DNA of 64,000 bases from an uncultured Formosa sp. GTDB taxonomy: Bacteria; Bacteroidota; Bacteroidia; Flavobacteriales; Flavobacteriaceae. The stretch covers positions 62,001 through 126,000 of the forward strand of contig NZ_CANMTH010000010.1 in NCBI RefSeq assembly GCF_947500765.1, read 5' to 3'. How positions within the stretch are numbered: position 1 is the stretch's first letter; each line of letters opens with the position of its first letter. The notes under the pieces were generated by a model. It was not told where the DNA came from. It saw nothing but the letters and a program-made list of their open reading frames with translations, and searched no databases. This document shows, piece by piece, positions 26,287 through 35,661 of this stretch. The position numbers and the translations under genes are program-made.

Positions 26287-27342
26287 ATGCATTTAAAACT
26301 TCTTTCACTTCTCCCCTCTTTTCTGGTATTAATGTCATGTGCAGAGGCTAAAGATAACGCTATAAGTAAAAACGCTATAGATTCTCTTATAGTTCAAGAT
26401 AGTAGCATTGTCAGAAAATATATAAATACAATTACTGCAGAAGAATTAAAAAACCATTTAGAAATTTATGCTTCGAATGAGTTTGAAGGTCGAGCTACCG
26501 GAACTAACGGACAAAAAAAAGCTGTAAACTATTTAAAACACTATTACATTAACGAAGGCATTCAGTCTCCCATTAACGATTCTGTTTATTTTCAACACAT
26601 CCCTGCATCCTATTTACCAGACGGTATAGATGCTTCTAAAAATGTATTAGCATTTATTGAAGGTTCTGAAAAACCAGATGAAGTTTTAGTTATTTCTGCC
26701 CATCTGGACCATGTTGGTATTATTAAAGGTGAAATTTATAATGGTGCCGACGACGATGGATCTGGAACAGTTGCCGTTTTAGAAATTGCACAAGCATTTA
26801 AACAAGCAGCTTTAAACGGCTATCAGCCAAAACGCAGTATTTTATTCTTGCATGTCACAGCTGAAGAAATCGGTTTATATGGTTCTAAATACTATTCTGA
26901 ACACCCTATTTTTCCTTTAAAAAATACCATAGCAGATTTAAATATTGATATGATTGGTCGTGTAGATGATAAGCACATAGATAATCCTAATTATGTATAT
27001 TTAATAGGTTCCGACCGTTTAAGTAATGATCTTCATAATGCTTCAGAAAAAATAAACAGTACCTATTTTAATTTAGAATTAGACTACACATTTAACGCTT
27101 TAAACGATAAAAATCAGTTTTATTACAGATCCGATCATTACAACTTTGCGAAACACAATATACCTGTTATTTTCTATTTTAACGGAACACATGCAGATTA
27201 CCACAAAGCAACAGATACTGTAGATAAGATTAATTTTTCAATGCTTCAAAAACGTGCTCAGTTTGTTTTTGCAACAGCCTGGCAATTGGCAAATCAACCC
27301 AATCGACCAGCTTTAAATGAAGATATTAAAACTAACCATTAA
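26287..27342 (+). CDS. M28-family zinc peptidase lipoprotein
   Basis: A 351-residue exported aminopeptidase-like protein with a lipoprotein signal ending VLMSC (Cys about 18). The co-catalytic zinc ligands of family M28 are visible: His in VISAHLDHVG, Asp in NGADDDGSG, catalytic Glu in VTAEEIGLYGS, Asp in LNIDMIGRVDD and His in YRSDHYNFAKHNIPVIFY. The ATG at 26287 was chosen because it gives a good signal peptide and avoids overlap with the upstream gene. It has no PA domain, unlike the paralogue that follows. Confidence 0.92.
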   Translation: MHLKLLSLLPSFLVLMSCAEAKDNAISKNAIDSLIVQDSSIVRKYINTITAEELKNHLEIYASNEFEGRATGTNGQKKAVNYLKHYYINEGIQSPINDSVYFQHIPASYLPDGIDASKNVLAFIEGSEKPDEVLVISAHLDHVGIIKGEIYNGADDDGSGTVAVLEIAQAFKQAALNGYQPKRSILFLHVTAEEIGLYGSKYYSEHPIFPLKNTIADLNIDMIGRVDDKHIDNPNYVYLIGSDRLSNDLHNASEKINSTYFNLELDYTFNALNDKNQFYYRSDHYNFAKHNIPVIFYFNGTHADYHKATDTVDKINFSMLQKRAQFVFATAWQLANQPNRPALNEDIKTNH

Positions 27343-27451
27343 AAAAACATACCTTTTACGGACTTAATTATGTTAAAGTAAATTAATTTATAAAATATTT
27401 AAAATCGGTTTTTGTAATATAGTATCTTAAAAAACTAAACCAATTTTATTT

Positions 27452-29011
27452 ATGAAAAAAACCTTCATGCTTGCTAGTGTCACGGCACTAGTATTAAGCT
27501 GCGGAAGTTCTACAAAAACAACTACAGTACAACAGGAAACAGAAACGCCAAAAGATGTCAATTTTTATGCAAAAAGTATAACTGCAGACGAATTGAGAAC
27601 AGATTTAATGATTTATGCTTCAGACGAATTTGAAGGTCGAGAAACAGGTCAGCCAGGTCAGAAAAAAGCTATCGAATTTTTAAAACAACGTTATGTAGAT
27701 TTAAGTATCCCTGCTGCAAAAAAAGATGGAGAGTATTTTCAAGAAGTTCCTTTAGAAATTCTAAACACTCCTGAAGTGAGCCTAAGTATAAATAATACTA
27801 ATTTTAATTTAATTTCAGATTTCGTTTCTATCCTTCCTAGTAAAACTGGTCAAATAAATACTACCGAAATTACTTATGTAGGATATGGTATTGAAACCGA
27901 TTTGTATTCTGATTATAAAGATATAGACATTGCAGGTAAAGTTGTTTTATTTAAAGCAGGAGAACCTAAAACAGCAGATGGTACGTATTTAGCTTCAGCA
28001 ACAAAAGAAGCTAGTAAATGGTCTAATTTCAGACAAGAATTTGCATTAAAGAGAGATCTTGCTAAAGAAAAAGGCGCTAAAGCTATTTTATTCTATGCAC
28101 CAGACTCATACCAAATGGCAGCAAACCGCTATGGTAAATCTAGAGGCAGAATGAGTTTACAAGCAAATGAAGAATCTTTATTTTATTTTATAATTAATAC
28201 CAACCTAGCTGAATCTATTTTTCCTAGTATTTCTACAGAAAGCAATCCAAAGACAATAAAAACAGCTTTTAATTTAGATTTTAAGAAAGTAAGTGACAAT
28301 TTTAATTCCGAAAATGTTGCTGCATTTATTAAAGGAACAGAAAAACCAAATGAAGTCATTGTTGTTTCTGCACACTTAGATCACGAAGGCATTAAAGATG
28401 GAATTGTTTACAATGGAGCAGACGATGATGGCTCTGGAACCGTAGCTCTTTTAGAAATTGCTGAAGCTTTTAAAACAGCTAAAAATAATGGAAAAGGCCC
28501 TAAACGTTCTATTTTATTTTTACACGTTACTGGTGAAGAAAAAGGGTTATTGGGTTCTAGTTATTATGCAGATTACGACCCTATTATTCCTCTAAACGAA
28601 ACTATGGTTGATTTAAATATTGATATGATTGGTAGAACAGATCCAAAGCGAGAAAGTACCAATAGAAATTATTTATATTTAATTGGAAGCGATAAACTAA
28701 GTACCGAATTACACACTATTTCTGAAACTGTAAACGCGTCTTGTTGTAATATAGAACTTGACTATACGTTTAATGATAATAACGATCCGAATAGATTTTA
28801 CTACCGTTCAGACCATTATAACTTTGCAAAGAACAACATCCCTGTTATTTTCTATTTTAACGGAACTCACGACGATTATCACAAACCAACAGATACACCT
28901 GATAAAATTCAGTACGATTTATTAGAAAACAGAACACGATTAGTATTTTACACAGCTTGGGAATTAGCCAATCGTGATAATAAAATTATAGTTGACAAAG
29001 CATTGAAATAA
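27452..29011 (+). CDS. M28-family zinc peptidase with PA-like insert
   Basis: A 519-residue lipoprotein (signal ends LVLSC, Cys about 17), paralogue of its neighbour. The N-terminal part (DELRTDLMIYASDEFEGRETG) and peptidase motifs (VVSAHLDHEG, NGADDDGSG, VTGEEKGLLGS, NIDMIGRTDP, YRSDHYNFAKNN) match closely. About 165 extra residues between them (roughly 105-270) resemble a protease-associated domain (TYVGYGIET, IAGKVVLFKAGEP, AKEKGAKAILFY). It probably digests peptides at the cell surface or in the periplasm. A terminator follows. Confidence 0.93.
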   Translation: MKKTFMLASVTALVLSCGSSTKTTTVQQETETPKDVNFYAKSITADELRTDLMIYASDEFEGRETGQPGQKKAIEFLKQRYVDLSIPAAKKDGEYFQEVPLEILNTPEVSLSINNTNFNLISDFVSILPSKTGQINTTEITYVGYGIETDLYSDYKDIDIAGKVVLFKAGEPKTADGTYLASATKEASKWSNFRQEFALKRDLAKEKGAKAILFYAPDSYQMAANRYGKSRGRMSLQANEESLFYFIINTNLAESIFPSISTESNPKTIKTAFNLDFKKVSDNFNSENVAAFIKGTEKPNEVIVVSAHLDHEGIKDGIVYNGADDDGSGTVALLEIAEAFKTAKNNGKGPKRSILFLHVTGEEKGLLGSSYYADYDPIIPLNETMVDLNIDMIGRTDPKRESTNRNYLYLIGSDKLSTELHTISETVNASCCNIELDYTFNDNNDPNRFYYRSDHYNFAKNNIPVIFYFNGTHDDYHKPTDTPDKIQYDLLENRTRLVFYTAWELANRDNKIIVDKALK

Positions 29012-29035
29012 AAATGAGCTTTAAATGCTAATAAA

Positions 29036-29064
29036 AATGAGCCCGACATTACATCGGGCTCATT
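29036..29064. terminator. Bidirectional terminator between M28 peptidase and amidase
   Basis: Stem AATGAGCCCGA/TCGGGCTCATT, 11 perfect pairs with a 7-nt loop. T-rich sequence follows on the plus strand and an A/T-rich run on the other. It separates convergent genes. Confidence 0.8.
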
Positions 29065-29116
29065 CTATTTAAATAAGGAGATTATAACTAAGCCTAACTA
29101 TAATGCTTCAAAAAAA

Positions 29117-30793
29117 CTAATCTATATAATCAATTGGTTGCTTACGTGCTTTGGTTGCTTTTTCAAATGCTATACCAAGTTGTAACAGCTTATCTTCTTC
29201 AAAAGGCTTCGCTATAAACGTTAAATTTTCTGGTTCGCCTGTTCTTTTGTACCCCATCGGAACTGTTAATGCTGGGTATTTTGCTACTGCCGCAAGACCC
29301 GCATAATAATTATTAACACTTAAAATGGCGTCTAAATGATTTAAATTTAAAATAGTATTTAAATGTGTTCTACTTTTATTTTCTAATTCTAATATAATCA
29401 CCTTCAATTGTTCTGATGAAACAGTATCAGCAACAATTCCTTCAAATAGTGCTTGACCATACGGAATTCTAATTAAACTATCCTGTTTATTGTAATTAAT
29501 AAGATCTGGAATATTAGAAACTTCCAAAACATCTTTATTCAATACATGTTCTTGAATATAAAATGGTAAATCATTTTTCATATCAATACTTAAAATACTT
29601 CTAAATCCTAGTAAGTTTACGCTTTCAGGTATAAACTCTACAATTTCTGCACCAAGATTCTTTAAAGTCTTTATTGTTGATGCATAAATACTATCAGAAT
29701 CTATTAAATTTTTAAAAGCTCCAAATCTTTTTCCTGATAGAGCATTTACTCCCATATCAATATAATTTTTATCAATTGAAACAGATTTTACATCAGCTGG
29801 ATCTTTGCCTGTCATTGCCGACAATAAAATTGCAGTATCCGTAACATTTTTTGCCATAGGACCAGGCGTATCTAGTGTGCTTGATATAGGTACTATTCCT
29901 GTTCTACTTAGTAAACCAATTGTAGGTTTTAAACCGACTATAGAATTTTGACTTGAAGGAGATAATATAGAACCCGAAGTTTCAGTTCCCACGGCTGCAA
30001 CCGCATAATTAGCTGCAACCGCGGTTCCACTACCTGCACTAGAACCTCCAGTTTCAAAAATTTTACGTCCATAAGGATTTAAAGTTTGCCCACCAACAGC
30101 ACTGTAACCAACTGGACAGCCTGTACATAAAAAATAAGCCCACTCGCTTAAATTAACTTTACCCAATATCAATGCGCCATGTGCTTTTAATTGTTTTACT
30201 ATAAAAGCATCATCCGTATTATTATCCATAAAAGCAATTGCCCCTGCTGTTGTATGCATTCCTTGTGTACCAATATTATCTTTTAAAAGAATTGGCATTC
30301 CATAAATCTCATGCCTCTTAGCTTCAGGAAATTTTGCCAAAACCTCGTCACATAATTTTGCTTGTTCAATAACATCTTTATTTAAAGCAAGTATAGTATT
30401 TAGTGTAGTCTCATTATTCAATTCATATTTATAAATACGGTATAAATAAAATAAAACTAAGTTTTCATAACTTAAGTCACCAGCTGCTATATGGGCTTGA
30501 ATTCTAGGTATATCTTGTTCTAAAACATAAGACTTCCACTTATTGTAATCAAGTTCAGTTATTTCAGATACTTCATTATAAAGTGGTAAAAAAACATCAT
30601 TTTTATCTAGTACTTTAGACTGAACTAGCTTGAATTGCATACGCGATATTTCGTGATCTGCATTTGCAACAACCTCTAAAGAATCATTATAAGGCTTCCA
30701 AATCACTTGGTTATCAACGTTTTTACTTTTCTCTTTACAGCTTAGTATTAAAAGTAGAATGGAAACGATTAAAATGTTCTTCATATTCATCAA
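29117..30793 (-). CDS. Amidase-signature family lipoprotein
   Basis: A 558-residue exported amidase with a lipoprotein signal ending LILSC (Cys19). The Ser-cisSer-Lys triad is intact: Lys171 in PILLKDNIGT, cis-Ser251 in TGGSSAGSGTA and nucleophile Ser275 in GTETSGSILSP. It hydrolyses amide bonds; family substrates include peptide amides and acyl amides, and the actual one is unknown. An ATG 9 bp further in (MKNILIVS) is an equally possible start. It is a single gene facing the M28 peptidases. Confidence 0.92.
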   Translation of the reverse strand: MMNMKNILIVSILLLILSCKEKSKNVDNQVIWKPYNDSLEVVANADHEISRMQFKLVQSKVLDKNDVFLPLYNEVSEITELDYNKWKSYVLEQDIPRIQAHIAAGDLSYENLVLFYLYRIYKYELNNETTLNTILALNKDVIEQAKLCDEVLAKFPEAKRHEIYGMPILLKDNIGTQGMHTTAGAIAFMDNNTDDAFIVKQLKAHGALILGKVNLSEWAYFLCTGCPVGYSAVGGQTLNPYGRKIFETGGSSAGSGTAVAANYAVAAVGTETSGSILSPSSQNSIVGLKPTIGLLSRTGIVPISSTLDTPGPMAKNVTDTAILLSAMTGKDPADVKSVSIDKNYIDMGVNALSGKRFGAFKNLIDSDSIYASTIKTLKNLGAEIVEFIPESVNLLGFRSILSIDMKNDLPFYIQEHVLNKDVLEVSNIPDLINYNKQDSLIRIPYGQALFEGIVADTVSSEQLKVIILELENKSRTHLNTILNLNHLDAILSVNNYYAGLAAVAKYPALTVPMGYKRTGEPENLTFIAKPFEEDKLLQLGIAFEKATKARKQPIDYID

Positions 30794-31007
30794 TATTATC
30801 TTTATTTAATGTGAGGGAAAAATTACACCTAACGTATTTTATATCATTAGTTGCGAAGTTTTGCACTAAATTTAGCAATTTAATTATATATAGAAAATCC
30901 GAAAGTATTTTAGTGTTATCTATCTTAAAAGTAGCTCATAAATATGCATTGTTTAAATTAAGTATTATTACTCCGTATTATATGAGATTGTACTTAATGT
31001 ATAATAT

Positions 31008-31697
31008 TTAATTTTTTTTTGAAACCTTTAATTTCAATGCTTTTTCAGAATCTTCCAATACCAAAATTGTATAATTCTTCCATTCTAAAATTTGTGTATT
31101 AGTATCAGATTCATCTAAAGAACTAAAAGACAATATTTTCTGCTCATTTTCTTCTAACAGCTTAATAGCATATGTATTAAAAGCAGCGACCTGATTTCCT
31201 TCAATATCTTCAGACCATTCTCCCATACATGCCTCAAACACAATATTCAAGTTTCCTAAAATTGCAGTTTGCTTAATATCTATAAAAAAAGGTATTTCAA
31301 AATCTAATTGTTCTACCACCAAATCAACATTTTCATTATCTATTTTCAAATTAAAAGCATAGTTATTGTATGCTTTTGGATAATTTGTTTTTTGGGTATA
31401 TAAAGAATCATTATAAGCCCAGAGGTAGGTTGTATATTTCTTGTTATTTTCAATAATATTTAATGCTAATTGAATATGAGGAGAATCTGTAGTTGTTGGT
31501 TTTGACTGAATGAATAGGTTATCTGGTTCTATTTGTAAAGTCTTAAAATAACTACTCGGATTTTCACCAATTTTTAGAGGTATTATAATAGTATTATTTG
31601 TCATGTCATTTTCTGATTGAGCATATCCTGACACATGAAAAAACATAAGCAGTAAAATCAATATATTTATGTTAACAGTCCTCATTATTAGATACAT
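31008..31697 (-). CDS. Exported protein of unknown function
   Basis: 229 residues with a signal peptide ending GYAQ; a second Met at residue 5 (MRTVNINILIL) may be the true start. The mature part is acidic and beta-rich (TIIIPLKIGENPSSYFKTLQ, YKNYTILVLEDSEKALKLKV-like end) and shows no recognised domain. It lies 7 bp downstream of a small membrane protein and may form a two-gene unit with it. Confidence 0.65.
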   Translation of the reverse strand: MYLIMRTVNINILILLLMFFHVSGYAQSENDMTNNTIIIPLKIGENPSSYFKTLQIEPDNLFIQSKPTTTDSPHIQLALNIIENNKKYTTYLWAYNDSLYTQKTNYPKAYNNYAFNLKIDNENVDLVVEQLDFEIPFFIDIKQTAILGNLNIVFEACMGEWSEDIEGNQVAAFNTYAIKLLEENEQKILSFSSLDESDTNTQILEWKNYTILVLEDSEKALKLKVSKKN

Positions 31698-31704
31698 TTA
31701 ATTA

Positions 31705-32076
31705 TTAAAAAAGATGATTTAGTTTAAATGCATACATAAAAATAAACATTCCTAAAGTAACCAATATATGAATCCCGAAACCAATATAGTTAATGACTTT
31801 TACATAAGTTTTATTATAAAATCCAGGAATGGAGTACAGAGCAAATATTAAAATACAGACTTCTAAACATAGTACGAATAATTCTCTAAACTGAAATTGA
31901 TATTCTTTTACATTAAGAGTATCGGTAACTAAAAAAACAAGTATTCCAATCGAAAAAAACGCGTTTAAACACGAAATCAATACTATTGTTTTTTTTATTT
32001 TATACCCAATGGTAATAGCTAAAATATGGCTAATTAATATAATTACTATTATTACACTTACAGTGGTATCATTCAT
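31705..32076 (-). CDS. Small four-helix membrane protein
   Basis: A 123-residue hydrophobic protein with four likely membrane helices (about 5-25, 30-50, 65-85 and 97-118) and short polar loops. No family was recognised. It precedes the exported protein at 31008 by 7 bp. Function unknown. Confidence 0.6.
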   Translation of the reverse strand: MNDTTVSVIIVIILISHILAITIGYKIKKTIVLISCLNAFFSIGILVFLVTDTLNVKEYQFQFRELFVLCLEVCILIFALYSIPGFYNKTYVKVINYIGFGIHILVTLGMFIFMYAFKLNHLF

Positions 32077-32317
32077 AATTATAAAATGGAATGTGTATTT
32101 TTTTCAATTGTAAGTAATGGTTTGGTAATCTCGTTGCTTATTTAAACACCCAATTTAGCAAATTGAAAATAGAATACCCTTAATAATATTTAACTTTTTT
32201 GACGCAGCTTATAATCTATATAGAATTTGGTTTAACCAATGATTTTTATCGTTTTAATAGCAGAATTTAGATTAATTTATGAAGATACTTACAGAAGTGA
32301 TTCGTCGTTAACAGTAC

Positions 32318-33622
32318 CTATTTTCTTTTGTATGTAGCGCTTGTAGTTGTTCCGTCTGGGTTTACAAATTCATAGCTATAATTCCCATTAGTATCCCAAC
32401 CATAATTTATAGTATACATAGCAGATTCAACTTCATAGGTTAAGCTATATTGGTTAGGCTTCAGGTTCTTAAAATCAATAATTTTAGCACCACGTAAAGG
32501 TTGTAAATCTGGTCGTACACCTTTAGTTTTTGCTTGTGGCATGATCTCGTTTTCAGGGGCCTCCGTTCTTGGATTTAATTCTACTTCCCCTTTCATAGCT
32601 GCAATTAAATACGGATAATCTTTAACTGCGTGATATTGGTACGTACTATCTGAAGTAAAACGCCCAAGATTTTCGTCTAACGCTTCATTCGTTTCTCCGT
32701 AAACAGGAAAACCATCCAAAGCATACGCTATCGGTTTATCTTGACCTACTTTAGACTGTAAATGTGTTGGAGGTAAATGATAATGATAATCGTCTGCTCT
32801 TCCACAGTGTCCGCCCCATTTATCTAATTCACCTATAGCGTTGGCATCTTCACCACGATTGTTTAACGGATTAAAAATTGGTATGCCATTCGCAGCAATA
32901 GCAATGGCTCCCTTCATAAAATTATCTTTGGTGGATAGCGGATTTTCTGCCAATACCGGTTGCAGAGGAATAGCCCAAGCGTTTGTACCACTATAATCGT
33001 GATTAATAGGAACCTGTTGTTGCCAATTGGTAATACCTGTCATCATTTCGTGTTCAGGTATTCCGTCGGATTCTATGTAGAAATATGTGTTATCAAAACG
33101 TGTCGTTACTTTGTTAAAAACACCAAAAACAGAGGCTAAATAAGACACGTCATTTTTTGCCATTGTAATGCCTTTAGAAGAACTAGTGGTTTTACAGCCC
33201 ATAACAATAAAAGCAAGCCCGATTAAACTAAAAGCCAAAATTTTAGAGTCACTCTTTTGTCTATACTTGAAGAATGAAAAGAGTAACAAGGCAATACCTA
33301 AATAAATAAAAAGGGTAGCGTAGTTTATTGAAAATAATGAAAGTGATTTTTCTGAAACGTTTTTGTCTGTAATCCAATTTGCTTTATTTAAAATATAGTG
33401 TTGCTCTTCACTTGTAAATTCTGAAATATCGAAAAATACGACTTTGTGTTTCTCATTCATAAGATACACCGTGTCTCCAATTTTCTCAATAAATTCACCT
33501 TTTAAGTTCTTTTCACTAGTTGTAAAATGCCATATTTTAGTTGGTAAACCATGTCCACCTTCATGAGCAAAAACTGGAAAGGATAAAAACAGAATTGTTA
33601 TAAGAATAACTATATTTTTCAT
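32318..33622 (-). CDS. YHYH-domain protein with membrane-anchored N-terminal extension
   Basis: 434 residues. The YHYH domain (about 160-434) is marked by GGHCGRADDYHYHLPPTHLQ (Tyr279 to His282), NGIPIFNPLNNRGEDANAIG and ALDGFPVYGE; the His-rich site suggests metal binding, but no activity is known. Ahead of it is a separate module: a signal peptide ending FAHEGGHG, a short beta domain and a helix at 100-118. A second hydrophobic run then ends in a lipobox-like GLAFIVMGC (Cys143). This looks like a membrane protein fused to a former lipoprotein. It is last in an operon with PEBP and carbohydrate-binding-like lipoproteins. Confidence 0.85.
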   Translation of the reverse strand: MKNIVILITILFLSFPVFAHEGGHGLPTKIWHFTTSEKNLKGEFIEKIGDTVYLMNEKHKVVFFDISEFTSEEQHYILNKANWITDKNVSEKSLSLFSINYATLFIYLGIALLLFSFFKYRQKSDSKILAFSLIGLAFIVMGCKTTSSSKGITMAKNDVSYLASVFGVFNKVTTRFDNTYFYIESDGIPEHEMMTGITNWQQQVPINHDYSGTNAWAIPLQPVLAENPLSTKDNFMKGAIAIAANGIPIFNPLNNRGEDANAIGELDKWGGHCGRADDYHYHLPPTHLQSKVGQDKPIAYALDGFPVYGETNEALDENLGRFTSDSTYQYHAVKDYPYLIAAMKGEVELNPRTEAPENEIMPQAKTKGVRPDLQPLRGAKIIDFKNLKPNQYSLTYEVESAMYTINYGWDTNGNYSYEFVNPDGTTTSATYKRK

Positions 33623-33632
33623 TCGTCTTGTA

Positions 33633-34235
33633 TTAATTAGAATCTATAAAACTTAAAGTGGTTCTGTCAATCACGATATCTTCAGAAATGGCATTCATAA
33701 ATGTATTTAAATCCACTTCAAGCGCATTAGATTTTGGAAGTGATTTTGGTGTTTCAGACAATGCAAACAGCGCAATGGTATACTTATGTTTTCCTGGTCC
33801 GCGAGAACAAGGGGATGTATAGGAAATAGCGGTTCCATCTTTATTAGACCCCATAAACCAATTGGGATTGTTTGCCATTTTATACGGAATTTCGGAAACC
33901 GATGGTTTTATACCCCATAAGAGCAAATATGAATTTATTTCGGATGTATCCTCTTTATGCGGATAGTGATACATGACTATCGCTAAAGATTTTGTGCCTT
34001 CAGGAACGTTAGACCAAGATAACGGTATGGAATTTTCTATATCATTTACTTTCTCTTCGCATTTAAAAGCATCTAATAATTTTCCATCGGCTACCGCTTG
34101 ACTAGTTAATTTAAAATCAGGATGAATGGTTTTAAAATCATCGTACATGTAAATTGAAGCATCTTTGTTATGAGCACAAGACGTTACCAAAAACAAAAGT
34201 AGAATGCCAATACCAAGTATCGAACTCGTTTTCAT
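33633..34235 (-). CDS. YbhB/YbcL-type PEBP (Raf kinase inhibitor-like) lipoprotein
   Basis: 200 residues from the ATG at 34235; an upstream in-frame ATG gives a poor N-terminus. The lipoprotein signal ends FLVTSC (Cys about 19). The phosphatidylethanolamine-binding fold is shown by SIPLSWSNVPEGTKSLAIVM, LLWGIKPSVSEIP and YTSPCSRGPGKHKYTIALFA. The usual DPDAP motif is altered to MYHYP. Family members bind small anionic or phospholipid ligands; here the protein is outside the cytoplasm. It lies between a galactose-binding-like lipoprotein (38 bp) and the YHYH gene (10 bp). Confidence 0.88.
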   Translation of the reverse strand: MKTSSILGIGILLLFLVTSCAHNKDASIYMYDDFKTIHPDFKLTSQAVADGKLLDAFKCEEKVNDIENSIPLSWSNVPEGTKSLAIVMYHYPHKEDTSEINSYLLLWGIKPSVSEIPYKMANNPNWFMGSNKDGTAISYTSPCSRGPGKHKYTIALFALSETPKSLPKSNALEVDLNTFMNAISEDIVIDRTTLSFIDSN

Positions 34236-34273
34236 GTTGTAATAGTTTATTTTATTATAATATAATTGCATTA

Positions 34274-35278
34274 TTATTTAACGGTATAACGAACTAAAAC
34301 TTCATTATCTAAAACCACATTAGTAGACCAAATAAACTCGGCATCATTTTCAGCATCGTCAAAAAGGGACGTAAAATTGGTATACGAAGGCTTATTATCT
34401 ACACCAATAGTTTGGTTGGTGTATGTGGTTGCATTTGGCCAATTAGCATCATCAAAATCCGTCTTCATCCATGCGTTTGGCAATTCCCAATGTAATGCAT
34501 AAAACGACGTTCCATCTTGACCGCCATCGGTATCGCAATTTTCAGAATATCGGTAGTTTCCATCTTCAGAAACACAACTTAAATCTTTAATTGGTGCGGT
34601 GTAAAATGTTTGTGCCTTCCAATTTTTATTAGTGGTAGCTACAACATTGTTTTGTGCATCTTTAATAACAGCAACCATACCGCCATCTCCTGAATGAAAG
34701 GACTTACCTCTATTCGCTTCGGAACCTATACCAAGGTGTTCTTCCCAATCTACCAATTTCATTGCAATAGTAAATGGTTTTTCAGCTTTAAACTTTACAA
34801 TACTAGAATTAAACGGTGTAAAAGGTACTTTGTCTTTTCCAACAGGAACACCATTTACATACATTTCAAAATAATTGTCTGCAAATATATAGGCTGTAAA
34901 AACTTCACCTTCTTTATCAACCTCAACCGTTTTAGAAACATCAAAATGAGATAAGGCTTCGTCTACACTTCCATAAGTATTCCCTTCACAAGAATTAAAC
35001 AAATCTTCTGAAAACGGAAAGTCATCATTCGTATAATTTGTAGATGCAGGCACCGTCCATTTTTTACCATCGGTAGAGGTAATCTCTCCAACATCGGTCT
35101 TACGTCCACGTTCGCAGGTATAAATATCTTCAGTTATTGTGGTAGCAATGCCTTGTGTAACACTTGCCGTTCCGTTATATTTTACAGGTTTAGCACTACT
35201 TGCTTGTGTTTTTGATTTGTTTTCAGCACAACTAACAATTAGTAGACTAACCAATAGTAAATTGAGTATATTTTTCAT
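34274..35278 (-). CDS. Lipoprotein with galactose-binding-like fold, unknown function
   Basis: 334 residues with a lipoprotein signal ending LLIVSC (Cys17). The mature protein has Cys-containing segments (YTCERGRKTDVGEITS, CEGNTYGS) and a stretch like jelly-roll carbohydrate-binding or rhamnosidase modules (IFADNYFEMYVNGVPVGKD, FDDANWPNATTYT, FIWSTNVVLDNEVLVRYTV). No catalytic residues are recognisable. It is first in a three-gene operon with PEBP and YHYH proteins, a combination that suggests a shared extracytoplasmic job. Confidence 0.65.
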   Translation of the reverse strand: MKNILNLLLVSLLIVSCAENKSKTQASSAKPVKYNGTASVTQGIATTITEDIYTCERGRKTDVGEITSTDGKKWTVPASTNYTNDDFPFSEDLFNSCEGNTYGSVDEALSHFDVSKTVEVDKEGEVFTAYIFADNYFEMYVNGVPVGKDKVPFTPFNSSIVKFKAEKPFTIAMKLVDWEEHLGIGSEANRGKSFHSGDGGMVAVIKDAQNNVVATTNKNWKAQTFYTAPIKDLSCVSEDGNYRYSENCDTDGGQDGTSFYALHWELPNAWMKTDFDDANWPNATTYTNQTIGVDNKPSYTNFTSLFDDAENDAEFIWSTNVVLDNEVLVRYTVK

Positions 35279-35661
35279 GATTTGTACATTTTATTTTTAT
35301 AGAATTCTGAAAATATGTTTATAGCTAAAAATGGATTTAAACTGATAATTTATATACCGATTGGGGACTTAAAAATAAAAGTAACTTTATTTCAATTTAC
35401 AAATTATATAGTTGTTATATATTTAACATTTTTTCATTTGAATTGACACCCCATGTATCCTTTTAAACGTTAAGATCTCGACATTCTAATTTTAGAAACG
35501 TAATTTATAGTTTGTATTTAAAACACTATTTCTTTGAATAGACCATAAATTAAAAAAATTATAACGGAATATAAAATGAGCTATAGCAACATATAAAAAT
35601 AATGAGTAGTTTAGTGCTTAATCAAGAGTTTGTGCTTTTTTCTTATACATAAACGCTAGTG
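35279..35661. other. AT-rich non-coding stretch
   Basis: About 380 bp with no recognisable gene, tRNA or strong hairpin. It should include the promoter of the minus-strand lipoprotein-PEBP-YHYH operon, but no exact TAnnTTTG match and no copy of the LytTR-like repeat were seen. Confidence 0.5.
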
